This document shows positions 9,684-17,970 of a stretch of DNA of 64,000 bases, piece by piece; positions within the stretch are counted from its first letter, which is position 1, and each line of letters begins with the position of its first letter. Origin of the DNA: Psychrobacter sp. I-STPA10 (GTDB lineage: Bacteria > Pseudomonadota > Gammaproteobacteria > Pseudomonadales > Moraxellaceae); assembly GCF_021012795.1 (NCBI RefSeq), contig NZ_VFYU01000001.1, forward strand, positions 175,211-239,210. The letters run 5' to 3'. The notes beneath the pieces were generated by a model. It saw nothing but the letters and a program-made list of their open reading frames with translations. It had not been told where the DNA came from and did no database searches. Position numbers and translations under genes: made by a program.

Positions 9684-12600
9684 ATGAGCTTAAATATTTC
9701 TGCTTATTCAATAAGAAACCCACTGGTTGCTATTTTGCTATTTGTACTGCTGACTATGGGTGGTATTTATGGCTTTTTGCAAATGAAAGTGCAGCAGTTT
9801 CCTGATATTGATTTACCTGCGGTGGTGGTTACGGTCACCCTGCCAGGAGCTGCACCCAATCAGCTTGAAAATGATGTGGCAAAAAAGATTGAAAATCGTA
9901 TTGCCAGTATCGAGGGTGTGAAGCACATGCACACCACACTGCAAACAGGGGCAGCGACTGTGGTGACTGAGTTTGTGCTAGAAAAGCAGATTCAAGAAGC
10001 GGTGGATGATGTGCGCTCTGCAGTGGGGGAGGTGCGAGGAGACTTGCCTGCCGCTGCCAATGATCCTATTATCTCTAAGGTATCAACGGCTGGCTTGCCT
10101 GTGGTTACTTATACTGTCGCTGCTGATGGAATGAGTATTGAGGATTTATCATGGTTTGTGGATGATACCATTAATAAACGTTTATCTGACATTCAAGGTG
10201 TGAGTCAAGTAAATCGTGTTGGTGGGCTTGATAGAGAAATAACGGTTGCTGTTCAACCAGAAGATCTCAGCGCATTACAGATTCCTATTACTCAGCTATC
10301 ACAGCAGATTACCAGTATTCAGCAAGATACTTCAGGGGGTGAAGCTAAAGTTGGTGGTAGTACTCAGACGGTACGTGTACTAGGTGCGGTAGAAAACGCA
10401 CAGCAATTAAATGATATACAAATCACAGTGCCAGCAGGTGGATCACAAAGCTTGGGTAGTATTGCGACCATCACAGATGGTACGGCTGAACCCATGTCAC
10501 TTGCCAAGCTTGATGGCGAAACGGTGGTGGCATTTACAGTCACTCGTTCACGTGGGGCAAGTGAAGTTGAGGTGGCTGATCGCGTGGCGGAGGCCCTCGC
10601 TACCTTGCAACATGAACAGCCAAATTATCGCATCACCAAGGTATATGACCGTGCCACTCCGATTGCAGAGGATTATGCAGCCTCACTGCGTATGCTAATA
10701 GAAGGTGCAATATTGGCAGTAGTGGTGGTTTTCATATTTTTACGTAACTTTCGCGCCACTATTGTTTCTGCGGTGGCACTGCCTTTATCGGTGATTCCAA
10801 CTTTTTTGGGTATGTATCTGTTTGACTTTAGCCTTAACCTAATTAGCTTATTGGCGTTGTCCTTAGTTATTGGGGTGTTGGTTGATGATGCCATCGTTGA
10901 AGTGGAAAACATCATGCGCCATCTGCGTATGGGTAAAACCCCTTATCAAGCAGCGATGGAAGCGGCAGATGAGATTGGGTTGGCAGTGATTGCAACTACC
11001 TTTACTCTGATTGCAGTATTTTTGCCAACGGCATTTATGAGTGGTGTGGTTGGGCAGTTTTTTAGTCAGTTTGGCTGGACAGCAGCAATGGCAATTCTGG
11101 CTTCGTTATTGGTGGCGCGTCTGATTACACCAATGATGGCAGCATATATCATGCGTCCTGAGTCATATCATCAGCCCAAAGATAGCTGGGTGATGCAAAA
11201 ATATCTTAAAGCGGTTGGCTGGACGTTGCACCATCGTTGGCTCACATTGGGAGCGACATTGTTGATGTTTGTTGCCTCATTAAGCCTAGTTAAGTTATTA
11301 CCAACGACTTTTATTCCTGATAATGACATTGATCAAACACGGGTCAGTATTGAGCTGACACCAGATGCCAACCTTGAGCAAACCACAGAAGTTACCCAAT
11401 TGGCACGTGAGCGTATCATGCAGGTAGAAGGGGTTGAGCGGGTATTTAGTGCCATTGGTGATCCACAAGCAGCGAGTTTAGATCCTAATCATGCTGGTAG
11501 TGCAGTGAATAGTGCAAGTATGGATATTATTCTCGCACCGCGTGGACAGCGATTGGATAAAAATCAGATTGAACGTAATATCACCGATGCGCTGACTGCT
11601 GTACCTGGTGCGAGAATTAGTGTGGGATTGTCAAGTAGTGGTGAGTCGGGCTATAGCTTTTCACTGACCAGCACCAACCCAGAATTGCTAGAGCAAACGG
11701 CACAAAAAGTCATGGCAGAGATACGCCAACTGCCAAATGCAGGGGATGTGACCAGTAACCGTAGCTTGCCACAGCAAGAGCTATCAGTGATACCCAATCA
11801 ACTGGCTATGGCAGATCAGGGTGTGACAACTCAAGGTATTGCAGATACCCTCAGAGTGGCAACAGTGGGTGACTATGAGCAGCGTTTATCTAAGCTGAAT
11901 CTGAATACACGTCAAATCCCAGTGGTTGTGCGCTTGCCTGAGTCCGCGACAGATAATATCAGTCAACTTGCTGACTTATATGTACCTAGCACACGTGCAG
12001 GACAGGGTACTCGTATTACTGAAGTGGCAGATCTAAACTTTGGTACAGGACCTTCTACCATCAGACGCTTTGACCGTGAGCGAGCGATTACCATTACCAC
12101 ACAGGTAGGTACTGGTGAGCTTGGTGGACTGGTAAAAGCTGTCAAAAGTGTGCCCAGTTTACAACAGCTTCCTGATACCATTAGCTTAGTCGATCAAGGA
12201 CAGGCAGAGGACATGAAAGAGCTATTTAAGGGCTTTGCGATGGCGATGGTAGTCGGTATTTTCTGTATCTATGGTGTATTGGTATTATTGTTTGGTAAAG
12301 TGCTGCAACCACTGACCATCTTAATGGCATTACCTTTATCTATTGGTGGTGCATTTGTCGGTTTGGTAGTGACACAAAGTAGCTTATCTATGCCATCAAT
12401 GATTGGCTTTATTATGTTGATGGGTATTGCCACCAAAAACTCAATTTTACTGGTGGATTATGCCATTTTAGCGCAGCGTGATCATGGACTTAGCCGTTTT
12501 GATGCACTGCTTGATGCCTGTTATAAACGTGCCCGTCCCATTATCATGACCACCGTTGCAATGGGTGCAGGTATGTTGCCATTATTGTTGGGTCTTGGTA

Positions 12601-12791
12601 GTGTGGACGCAACTTTCCGTCGTCCGATGGCAGCAGCCGTATTAGGTGGTTTGGTAACTTCTACCTTTTTATCATTGATTGTCATTCCAATGATTTTTAC
12701 GTTTATGGATGATTTATCTAATTGGTTTGCTAAGCGTTTGCAGCCACATGGTAAATCTGAAAATGGGGATCAAACGACTATCAGCACATAA
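9684..12791 (+). CDS. RND multidrug efflux permease
   Basis: Proton-driven inner-membrane pump of the HAE1/AcrB family, 1035 residues (usual 1020-1050). The N-terminus MSLNISAYSIRNPLVAILL leads into TM1. The TM4 proton-relay motif GVLVDDAIVEVENI is near residues 397-410, with a matching TM10 region GIATKNSILLVDYA. Two large periplasmic loops are present, as expected. The C-terminus is short and polar. Substrates cannot be told from sequence. It forms an operon with the adaptor gene and is followed by a long terminator. Confidence 0.95.
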   Translation: MSLNISAYSIRNPLVAILLFVLLTMGGIYGFLQMKVQQFPDIDLPAVVVTVTLPGAAPNQLENDVAKKIENRIASIEGVKHMHTTLQTGAATVVTEFVLEKQIQEAVDDVRSAVGEVRGDLPAAANDPIISKVSTAGLPVVTYTVAADGMSIEDLSWFVDDTINKRLSDIQGVSQVNRVGGLDREITVAVQPEDLSALQIPITQLSQQITSIQQDTSGGEAKVGGSTQTVRVLGAVENAQQLNDIQITVPAGGSQSLGSIATITDGTAEPMSLAKLDGETVVAFTVTRSRGASEVEVADRVAEALATLQHEQPNYRITKVYDRATPIAEDYAASLRMLIEGAILAVVVVFIFLRNFRATIVSAVALPLSVIPTFLGMYLFDFSLNLISLLALSLVIGVLVDDAIVEVENIMRHLRMGKTPYQAAMEAADEIGLAVIATTFTLIAVFLPTAFMSGVVGQFFSQFGWTAAMAILASLLVARLITPMMAAYIMRPESYHQPKDSWVMQKYLKAVGWTLHHRWLTLGATLLMFVASLSLVKLLPTTFIPDNDIDQTRVSIELTPDANLEQTTEVTQLARERIMQVEGVERVFSAIGDPQAASLDPNHAGSAVNSASMDIILAPRGQRLDKNQIERNITDALTAVPGARISVGLSSSGESGYSFSLTSTNPELLEQTAQKVMAEIRQLPNAGDVTSNRSLPQQELSVIPNQLAMADQGVTTQGIADTLRVATVGDYEQRLSKLNLNTRQIPVVVRLPESATDNISQLADLYVPSTRAGQGTRITEVADLNFGTGPSTIRRFDRERAITITTQVGTGELGGLVKAVKSVPSLQQLPDTISLVDQGQAEDMKELFKGFAMAMVVGIFCIYGVLVLLFGKVLQPLTILMALPLSIGGAFVGLVVTQSSLSMPSMIGFIMLMGIATKNSILLVDYAILAQRDHGLSRFDALLDACYKRARPIIMTTVAMGAGMLPLLLGLGSVDATFRRPMAAAVLGGLVTSTFLSLIVIPMIFTFMDDLSNWFAKRLQPHGKSENGDQTTIST

Positions 12792-12815
12792 TTATAATTT
12801 AAATGATATTTAAGA

Positions 12816-12866
12816 ATTACCCATAAAAAAGAACAGCTTAAATGGCTGTTCTTTTTTATGGGTAAT
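12816..12866. terminator. bidirectional terminator
   Basis: A 22-bp perfect inverted repeat (left arm starting ATTACCCATAAAAAAGAAC, right arm ending TTTTTTATGGGTAAT) with loop TTAAATG. A and T runs are inside the arms, so it can stop both the RND operon and the convergent gene at 12883. Confidence 0.92.
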
Positions 12867-12882
12867 TTTATGGCTGTATTTA

Positions 12883-14046
12883 TTATGACGCATTACGCCG
12901 CCAATATACTTTTAGGACCATATTTTGTCGTGGCAGATTGAGATGAGACTTAAGCGCTTTACGTAATTCTTTGGTATCATTGACCTCCAATGCCCCCCAA
13001 ACCTTATCAATTTTAACATCAGTCTGCTGCTCATAAGCGGTGAGCTTGGCAATGATACGTTCAGTTAATGATGGCGAAGAAGAGGAGATATCCTGTGTAT
13101 CATCATTGATGATGGGTATAATCTGTGCTTGCTCACTGATATGTGTTAAACATAAATCGCTATCTAAGCGAATATTATGTAAATAGGTGATATCGTCAGC
13201 ATGATTGCAAATGGCGATAATAATCGGTGGTGTCGGGTTTTGCCATGTCTCTAGCAAACGTGCCACTGTCGGTAAGGAAGTTTCATCAGCGATAAGTAAG
13301 CATTGACCATGACTTAAATGCTCAATCTTTTCGGGATATTCACGCAGACTTTTGATGCTATCACCAACTTGTAGTGAGCGTGCCCAATTACCACCTGGGG
13401 TATCACCATGAATATATACATCGACCCATGCCATGATGGTAGCGTCTTCGGTGTTTTGTATCAGCGGGCTGTGCCAAGCTCGGCGTAAAGTATAGTAGCA
13501 ATGTTGTCGGGTATCATTGTGATCACTGGCATCTGTCTGTGTTTGGTGCGTCACTGCCATTTTAGGTGTGGTTAAATCAAATAAATATGCATAGCCTGCA
13601 TGGGTAAGCGGTGTGTTACTTGGTGCTATCAATACCAGCCTTAGCATGTGGCGGCTAACGTAATGGCTATCAACTAAGGTAAATGATTGCTCTTCAAGTT
13701 TAATCGTTTTTTTGCCTAATTTTGTTGCCGCTTTTTGCATTAAAGCAATGTATTGATCTTTTAGCTCTGTTATCTGCTCGATGGGGTTTATAAAGGCTAA
13801 AAAATAAGTTTGTGGCTTAGTTGTAGCCTGTGAGTAAACATTCAAATCCAACCCTTCTTTATAGACTTCCGTTAAGCGCAGTTGCGTCGTTTCATCTGTA
13901 ACTACATTAGCAAAAGCTTGGATAAACATAGCAAGCTCATCTTGATGTTCTTCATTGATATGTACTAAAAAATCTGCTTTTTTAGTGTCTGTGAGCGGCG
14001 TTTTTAATTGTTTAGTGAGTTGTGAAAATTGTGACATGGTTAGCAT
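12883..14046 (-). CDS. siderophore-interacting protein (ferric-siderophore reductase type), copy 1
   Basis: Flavin-dependent reductase of the ViuB/SIP family, predicted to release iron from ferric siderophores in the cytoplasm. The N-terminal 100 residues resemble DUF2470-like domains (DFLVHINEEHQDELAMFIQAF, VYKEGLDLNV). The SIP FAD-binding barrel follows (SRHMLRLVLIAPS, HAGYAYLFDL, DVYIHGDTPGGNWARSLQVGD), then the NAD(P)-binding half (CLLIADETSLPTVARLLETW) and the C-terminal WGALEVNDTKELRKAL and YWRR signature. A second ATG three codons in (14037) has the better-spaced GGAT and may be the true start. It is paralogous to the gene at 46756. An inverted repeat lies about 105 bp upstream. Confidence 0.87.
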   Translation of the reverse strand: MLTMSQFSQLTKQLKTPLTDTKKADFLVHINEEHQDELAMFIQAFANVVTDETTQLRLTEVYKEGLDLNVYSQATTKPQTYFLAFINPIEQITELKDQYIALMQKAATKLGKKTIKLEEQSFTLVDSHYVSRHMLRLVLIAPSNTPLTHAGYAYLFDLTTPKMAVTHQTQTDASDHNDTRQHCYYTLRRAWHSPLIQNTEDATIMAWVDVYIHGDTPGGNWARSLQVGDSIKSLREYPEKIEHLSHGQCLLIADETSLPTVARLLETWQNPTPPIIIAICNHADDITYLHNIRLDSDLCLTHISEQAQIIPIINDDTQDISSSSPSLTERIIAKLTAYEQQTDVKIDKVWGALEVNDTKELRKALKSHLNLPRQNMVLKVYWRRNAS

Positions 14047-14149
14047 GATCCAAATAAAAAAAGAAGGTTTGAAATCAATTTCATTTATTTATCTTTATGA
14101 TGACAAGTTTGTGATGACTGTCTAATCTATTTTATATAAAAATAAAAAT

Positions 14150-14176
14150 TGATAATAGGAATAAGTCGTATTATCA
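14150..14176. promoter_or_regulatory. possible Fur-type dyad upstream of siderophore-interacting gene
   Basis: TGATAAT and ATTATCA form an exact inverted repeat with a 13-base spacer. The half-sites resemble Fur hexamers, but the spacing is not that of the standard 19-bp box, so the assignment is weak. The 496-bp gap 14047-14542 contains no gene and presumably holds the divergent promoters of the siderophore-interacting gene and tonB. Confidence 0.35.
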
Positions 14177-14358
14177 TATGTAAAAAATACAATTACAAGA
14201 AATGTTATCTATAAAAAGACAATAAATTCAATACTCTATATGCAGATTAAAAAAATCTTGACCAGATTGATAAGATAGTGATGACATTATATGATTTATT
14301 TTTGTCTCATTGTATTATCAATTTTAGTTAAGAAAGTATATAATATCGTGCTAAAATT

Positions 14359-14379
14359 GATAATTGTTATCATTTATCA
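14359..14379. promoter_or_regulatory. Fur-box-like operator before tonB
   Basis: GATAATTGTTATCATTT closely follows the Fur consensus GATAATGATTATCATT, within AT-rich promoter sequence about 165 bp upstream of tonB. It predicts iron-repressed expression of the tonB-exbB-exbD operon. Confidence 0.65.
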
Positions 14380-14542
14380 TATTATTGTTTTTTGTATTTT
14401 AGCTAGTAAGCGGTCATTAAACTGTTCAAGAAGACATTGATTTTTATATATTTTAAAGTCTTTATTTACCTCATCACCATCGCATACTTTATCTTAATAT
14501 GGATAAACTATGTCATGGCACATTACTTAACTTTTGGTACTT

Positions 14543-15727
14543 ATGTATACAGATACTTCTAATCGTCCTCTGTTTTCCAAAACTTCACTGGTGGTTGTTG
14601 CAGGGGTGTTGGTACTGCATGGTGTGGCTATGTGGTCTTTATCGGATATTAACTTTCCAGAGCGACCAGAGCCACCAATAGAAAAAGTAGAGCCTTTGGA
14701 ATTCACTCTGGTACAAACACCACCTCCACCTCCTGAAATAGAACAGATAAAAGAACAGCCGCCTGTACCAGCTACACCAAAACCTGAGCCGAAACCAAAG
14801 CCTGAGCCAAAACCAAAGCCTGAGCCGAAACCAAAGCCTGAGCCAAAACCGAAGCCTGAGCCAAAATCAAAGCCTGAGCCGAAACCAAAGCCTGAGCCGA
14901 AACCAAAGCCTGAGCCAAAACCAAAGCCTGAGCCAAAACCAAAGCCTGAGCCAAAACCAAAGCCTGAGCCAAAACCAAAGCCTGAGCCAAAACCAAAGCC
15001 TGAGCCAAAACCAAAGCCTGAGCCAAAACCAAAGCCTGAGCCAAAACCAAAGCCTGAGCCAAAACCAAAGCCTGAGCCAAAACCAAAGCCTGAGCCAAAA
15101 CCACAAATTGATCCTATTCCGAATATTCCAACAGTGACGGTTAATGAGTCTACTGTTCAGATACAAAAAAATGCTCAAGCAGCAAAAGCTGCTGCCGATG
15201 CAAAAGCTGCTGCCGATGCAAAAGCTGCTGCTGATGCAAAAGCTGCTGCCGATGCAAAAGCTGCTGCTGATGCAAAAGCTGCTGCCGATGCAAAAGCTGC
15301 TGCCGATGCAAAAGCTGCTGCTGATGTAAAAGCTGCTGCCGATGCAAAAGCCGCTGCCGATGCAAAAGCTGCTGCCGATGCAAAAGCTGCTTCCGATGCA
15401 AAAGCTGCTGCTGCCGCTGCTAGTAACACCCCACAAAACTTCTCTTATGGTGATGCGCGTGTTAAAAGCCATCCTGCATATACTTTTCCAAAGTCGGAAG
15501 AACGTAGAGCTAGACCAGGAGATACTTTTACAGCCTATGTTAAAGTTACTGTTAATAAACAAGGTAGCGTAACAGCTGCTAAAATCTCTCAATCATCAGG
15601 AAACAAAAGAATTGATAAAGTAGCAGAAACAGATGCCAAACAGATTAAATTCCAGCCCTTTATTGACAAACAAACAGGTACGCCCGTCGTTGGCATTGTC
15701 ACTGTTCCAATTAAATATGTTCGATAA
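14543..15727 (+). CDS. tonB: TonB energy-transducing protein with two long repeat arrays
   Basis: Transmits proton-motive energy from ExbB/ExbD to TonB-dependent receptors across the periplasm. Start chosen at ATG 14543; a TTG three codons upstream is unlikely. Order: anchor helix (residues about 14-31), PPPPPEIEQ, then about 18 EPKPKP units (residues about 81-187), a short linker, and 12 AADAKA units (about 216-287). The TonB C-terminal fold follows ([38 protein letters not shown]). The first array is TonB-like and predicted to be an extended polyproline rod. The second is like the helical domain II of TolA. Total 394 residues against about 240 in E. coli. First gene of tonB-exbB-exbD, behind a Fur-like box. 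Confidence 0.93.
   Translation: MYTDTSNRPLFSKTSLVVVAGVLVLHGVAMWSLSDINFPERPEPPIEKVEPLEFTLVQTPPPPPEIEQIKEQPPVPATPKPEPKPKPEPKPKPEPKPKPEPKPKPEPKSKPEPKPKPEPKPKPEPKPKPEPKPKPEPKPKPEPKPKPEPKPKPEPKPKPEPKPKPEPKPKPEPKPKPEPKPKPEPKPQIDPIPNIPTVTVNESTVQIQKNAQAAKAAADAKAAADAKAAADAKAAADAKAAADAKAAADAKAAADAKAAADVKAAADAKAAADAKAAADAKAASDAKAAAAAASNTPQNFSYGDARVKSHPAYTFPKSEERRARPGDTFTAYVKVTVNKQGSVTAAKISQSSGNKRIDKVAETDAKQIKFQPFIDKQTGTPVVGIVTVPIKYVR
14783..15105 (+). repeat. 18-bp tandem array encoding EPKPKP
   Basis: Seventeen full 18-bp units plus a final one, consensus CCTGAGCCAAAACCAAAG. The 3' units are identical and the 5' ones carry C/G/T substitutions. Because the unit is a multiple of three, changes in copy number keep the frame open. 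Confidence 0.93.
15188..15403 (+). repeat. 18-bp tandem array encoding AADAKA
   Basis: Twelve 18-bp units, consensus GCTGCTGCCGATGCAAAA, with scattered single-base variants (GAT to GTA giving DVK, GCC to TCC giving SDAK). In frame within tonB. Confidence 0.93.
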
Positions 15728-15829
15728 TATTTATTTGGGTATATGAACATAGTTTTTGAATAAAACTCAGGTCGAGTTTTAATTTTTTACACATATCACG
15801 TATTTATTTTTACGCATGAAGGAGTCTTT

Positions 15830-16399
15830 ATGGACTTTGCACAATATTGGCAATATACCGATATCATTACTAAATCTTTATTTTTTATCTTATTTGCGTT
15901 ATCTATTGCCTCATGGGTGACGGGTATTGTGCGTATTTATCAAAGTTATCAGTTGTCTAATAATGTGGTAACAGATTTGACAAACACTGTAAACTCACAG
16001 ATGCAAGCACATTCTGTAACAGATGCCAGTCAACGTAAATTAGTAACCGAGCAAGTGTTAATGCAAAATATTGCGCGTTATCGCTTTAGTAGCGAAAAAG
16101 GCTTACCTATTTTGGGTACTACTGCCGCTATTGCTCCATTTATTGGGTTGTTTGGTACAGTATGGGGTATCTTCCATGCGTTACACAGTATTGGCGAATC
16201 AGGTCAAGCTGGACTTGGACAAGTTGCAGGCCCCGTTGGTGAAGCGCTTATCATGACGGGTCTAGGGCTGGCAGTTGCGATACCTGCGGTTGTGTTTTAT
16301 AACATTGCTGTACGCATGAACCGTAAAACCATGCATTTAGCAAATGATACTGCTTATGGATTACTGGCAAAATCAATAGATAGCACACCAACAGCATAG
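15830..16399 (+). CDS. exbB: TonB-system proton channel subunit ExbB
   Basis: MotA/TolQ/ExbB-type inner-membrane proton channel that energises TonB. 189 residues, shorter than E. coli ExbB (244). Three hydrophobic segments: about 15-35, then after the cytoplasmic loop about 93-115 and 138-158. Conserved [24 protein letters not shown] and [22 protein letters not shown] motifs. The ribosome binding site AAGGAG is six bases before ATG 15830. It lies 102 bp downstream of tonB in the same direction. Confidence 0.93.
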   Translation: MDFAQYWQYTDIITKSLFFILFALSIASWVTGIVRIYQSYQLSNNVVTDLTNTVNSQMQAHSVTDASQRKLVTEQVLMQNIARYRFSSEKGLPILGTTAAIAPFIGLFGTVWGIFHALHSIGESGQAGLGQVAGPVGEALIMTGLGLAVAIPAVVFYNIAVRMNRKTMHLANDTAYGLLAKSIDSTPTA

Positions 16400-16526
16400 A
16401 TATATAAGCAACAGAAATAGGACAAAACTCTTTGTAGCAAGTTAATTTCAGTGTAGTGTCACTTGCGTTTTGCAGTATTGACTTACCAATTTAACATCGA
16501 GTATTAGATAATAAATCGAGGATATT

Positions 16527-16937
16527 ATGGCATTTCAACTAGGTGACGAAGACGGTCAACAACAAATGAGTGAAATCAATCTGATTCCACTGATTGATAT
16601 TATGCTGGTTTTGATGATTATCTTTTTAGTCACTGCCACCGTATTAAACCCCAGTGTGCCACTAGATTTGCCTAAAACCAGTGCCACAGTGCAAGAAATG
16701 CCACCCAAAACAATTGATATTAGTATTGACCAAGATGCAGGTATCTTTTGGGATGGCCATCCCATTACTATGGAAGTCTTAGAGCAACGATTGGATGAGC
16801 AAGGACAAGTAGCATTAGAAAATCAGCCTACCATTCAGCTACGTGCTGATAAAGACAGTAAATATGAGACAGTTGCTCAAGTATTGGCTGCATCATCGGC
16901 TGCTAATTTGACTAAGATTGCTTTTGTTTCGGATTAA
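16527..16937 (+). CDS. exbD: TonB-system accessory protein ExbD
   Basis: Partner of ExbB in proton translocation. 136 residues with one N-terminal transmembrane helix carrying the essential Asp (EINLIPLIDIMLVLMIIF, Asp24) and a small periplasmic domain ending LTKIAFVSD. GAGGAT provides a ribosome binding site. Last gene of tonB-exbB-exbD and followed by a terminator. Confidence 0.95.
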   Translation: MAFQLGDEDGQQQMSEINLIPLIDIMLVLMIIFLVTATVLNPSVPLDLPKTSATVQEMPPKTIDISIDQDAGIFWDGHPITMEVLEQRLDEQGQVALENQPTIQLRADKDSKYETVAQVLAASSAANLTKIAFVSD

Positions 16938-16987
16938 CAAAAATAGCAATAGTGTAGTAAAGCATAATACAGGATTGTAGAGACTTT

Positions 16988-17027
16988 AAAAAACCACCAT
17001 AGCTTATTGTCGTTATGGTGGTTTTTT
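16988..17027 (+). terminator. rho-independent terminator after exbD
   Basis: Arms AAAAAACCACCATA and TATGGTGGTTTTTT with a 12-base loop. A and T runs on both sides make it potentially bidirectional for the convergent MOSC gene. Confidence 0.9.
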
Positions 17028-17071
17028 ATCTTTATCATTTATATAGGGATCAATAGCCAATACAGTCAGTT

Positions 17072-17896
17072 TTAAGCCAAATAGACAGCAGAGTCTATGC
17101 TGATTGTGCCACTATTTTTGGCAACAAGATGAATACCAAAAACTGTCTCGGTACGAGTACCTTCAATATTAATATTGGCTCGTTCACGGTGTATGCGCTG
17201 TAGGGTTTTAAATGGCTGATGGGTGACAGATTTTTCACCTGTTTTTGGGTCAATGTTAATCATCACACAGCGAGTACAACATTTAAGAAATTCAAACTGT
17301 ACCTCACCAATACGAATATCACGCCATTGATCTTCTATCCAAGGCGTGAAATCACCTTCAATGACAAAATTTGGACGAAAGTGGGTCATGGTGACGGGCT
17401 TATCGAGTTGCTGATTGAGCGCAGCAAGTGAGGCTTGTGTTGTCAGCAGGTAAGGTGCACTGTCTGCAAAGGTTAGCTTGCTATTATCGTTATAGCCTGT
17501 AAGTGGGCGTTGACTATCATCACCAAGATAGTGCAGCAAGCAGGGTGTCTCTAAATGCTTACTTAACCATTGGTTGATGGTATCAGGTGCAGTATGGGCT
17601 ATAAACGAATCTTTCCAAACTGTGACTGCTGTTATTTGCTCGCAGTCTTGAGTAGAAACTGTTTTATGCTCACCTTTTGGTGTGGTTAAAGTGAGATGTT
17701 GTTGGTCATTGATATGGGCTTGCCATAATAGCATCTGTGGATATTGCCGCGCTGTTATAAAGCGTCCATCTGAGTCAGTGATAAGCCAACGACGGTCATG
17801 TCTCATACCTTCTGGATAAATCTTGGCAACTTTAGTACGATTACCACCCAGAGATTTAACAGGGTAGTGAAAAATGCTTTGTAATGTAGTAATCAT
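17072..17896 (-). CDS. MOSC domain-containing protein (YcbX-like)
   Basis: The MOSC N-terminal beta-barrel is at residues about 1-115 (IFHYPVKSLGGN, MRHDRRWLITDSDGRFITARQYPQM). The MOSC domain follows (FRPNFVIEG, EFLKCCTRCVMINIDPKTG). The Cys in CTRC is the residue that in this family binds molybdenum or transferred sulfur. 274 residues; it lacks the C-terminal 2Fe-2S ferredoxin domain found in E. coli YcbX. Role likely in molybdopterin-dependent reduction or detoxification. Transcribed alone after glmS, separated from it by a hairpin. Confidence 0.88.
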   Translation of the reverse strand: MITTLQSIFHYPVKSLGGNRTKVAKIYPEGMRHDRRWLITDSDGRFITARQYPQMLLWQAHINDQQHLTLTTPKGEHKTVSTQDCEQITAVTVWKDSFIAHTAPDTINQWLSKHLETPCLLHYLGDDSQRPLTGYNDNSKLTFADSAPYLLTTQASLAALNQQLDKPVTMTHFRPNFVIEGDFTPWIEDQWRDIRIGEVQFEFLKCCTRCVMINIDPKTGEKSVTHQPFKTLQRIHRERANINIEGTRTETVFGIHLVAKNSGTISIDSAVYLA

Positions 17897-17935
17897 GGGG
17901 CATCTCTAATTGATTACTTAGTATGATACTTTATT

Positions 17936-17962
17936 ACTCGCTGACAATTGTTGTCAGCGAGT
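17936..17962. terminator. hairpin between glmS and the MOSC gene
   Basis: ACTCGCTGACAA and TTGTCAGCGAGT form a perfect 12-bp stem around a three-base loop, nine bases after the glmS stop. There is no clear U-run on the minus strand, so it may be an attenuator or an mRNA-stabilising hairpin rather than an intrinsic terminator. Confidence 0.6.
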
Positions 17963-17970
17963 TTATAAGC

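Noticed and set aside
14783..15403. CRISPR-like repeats
   Set aside because: Units are contiguous 18-mers with no spacers, in frame in tonB.
14772..15429. Long open frames on the minus strand over the tonB repeats
   Set aside because: They are low-complexity shadows produced by the 18-bp tandem repeats; each residue pattern simply mirrors the EPKPKP and AADAKA units.
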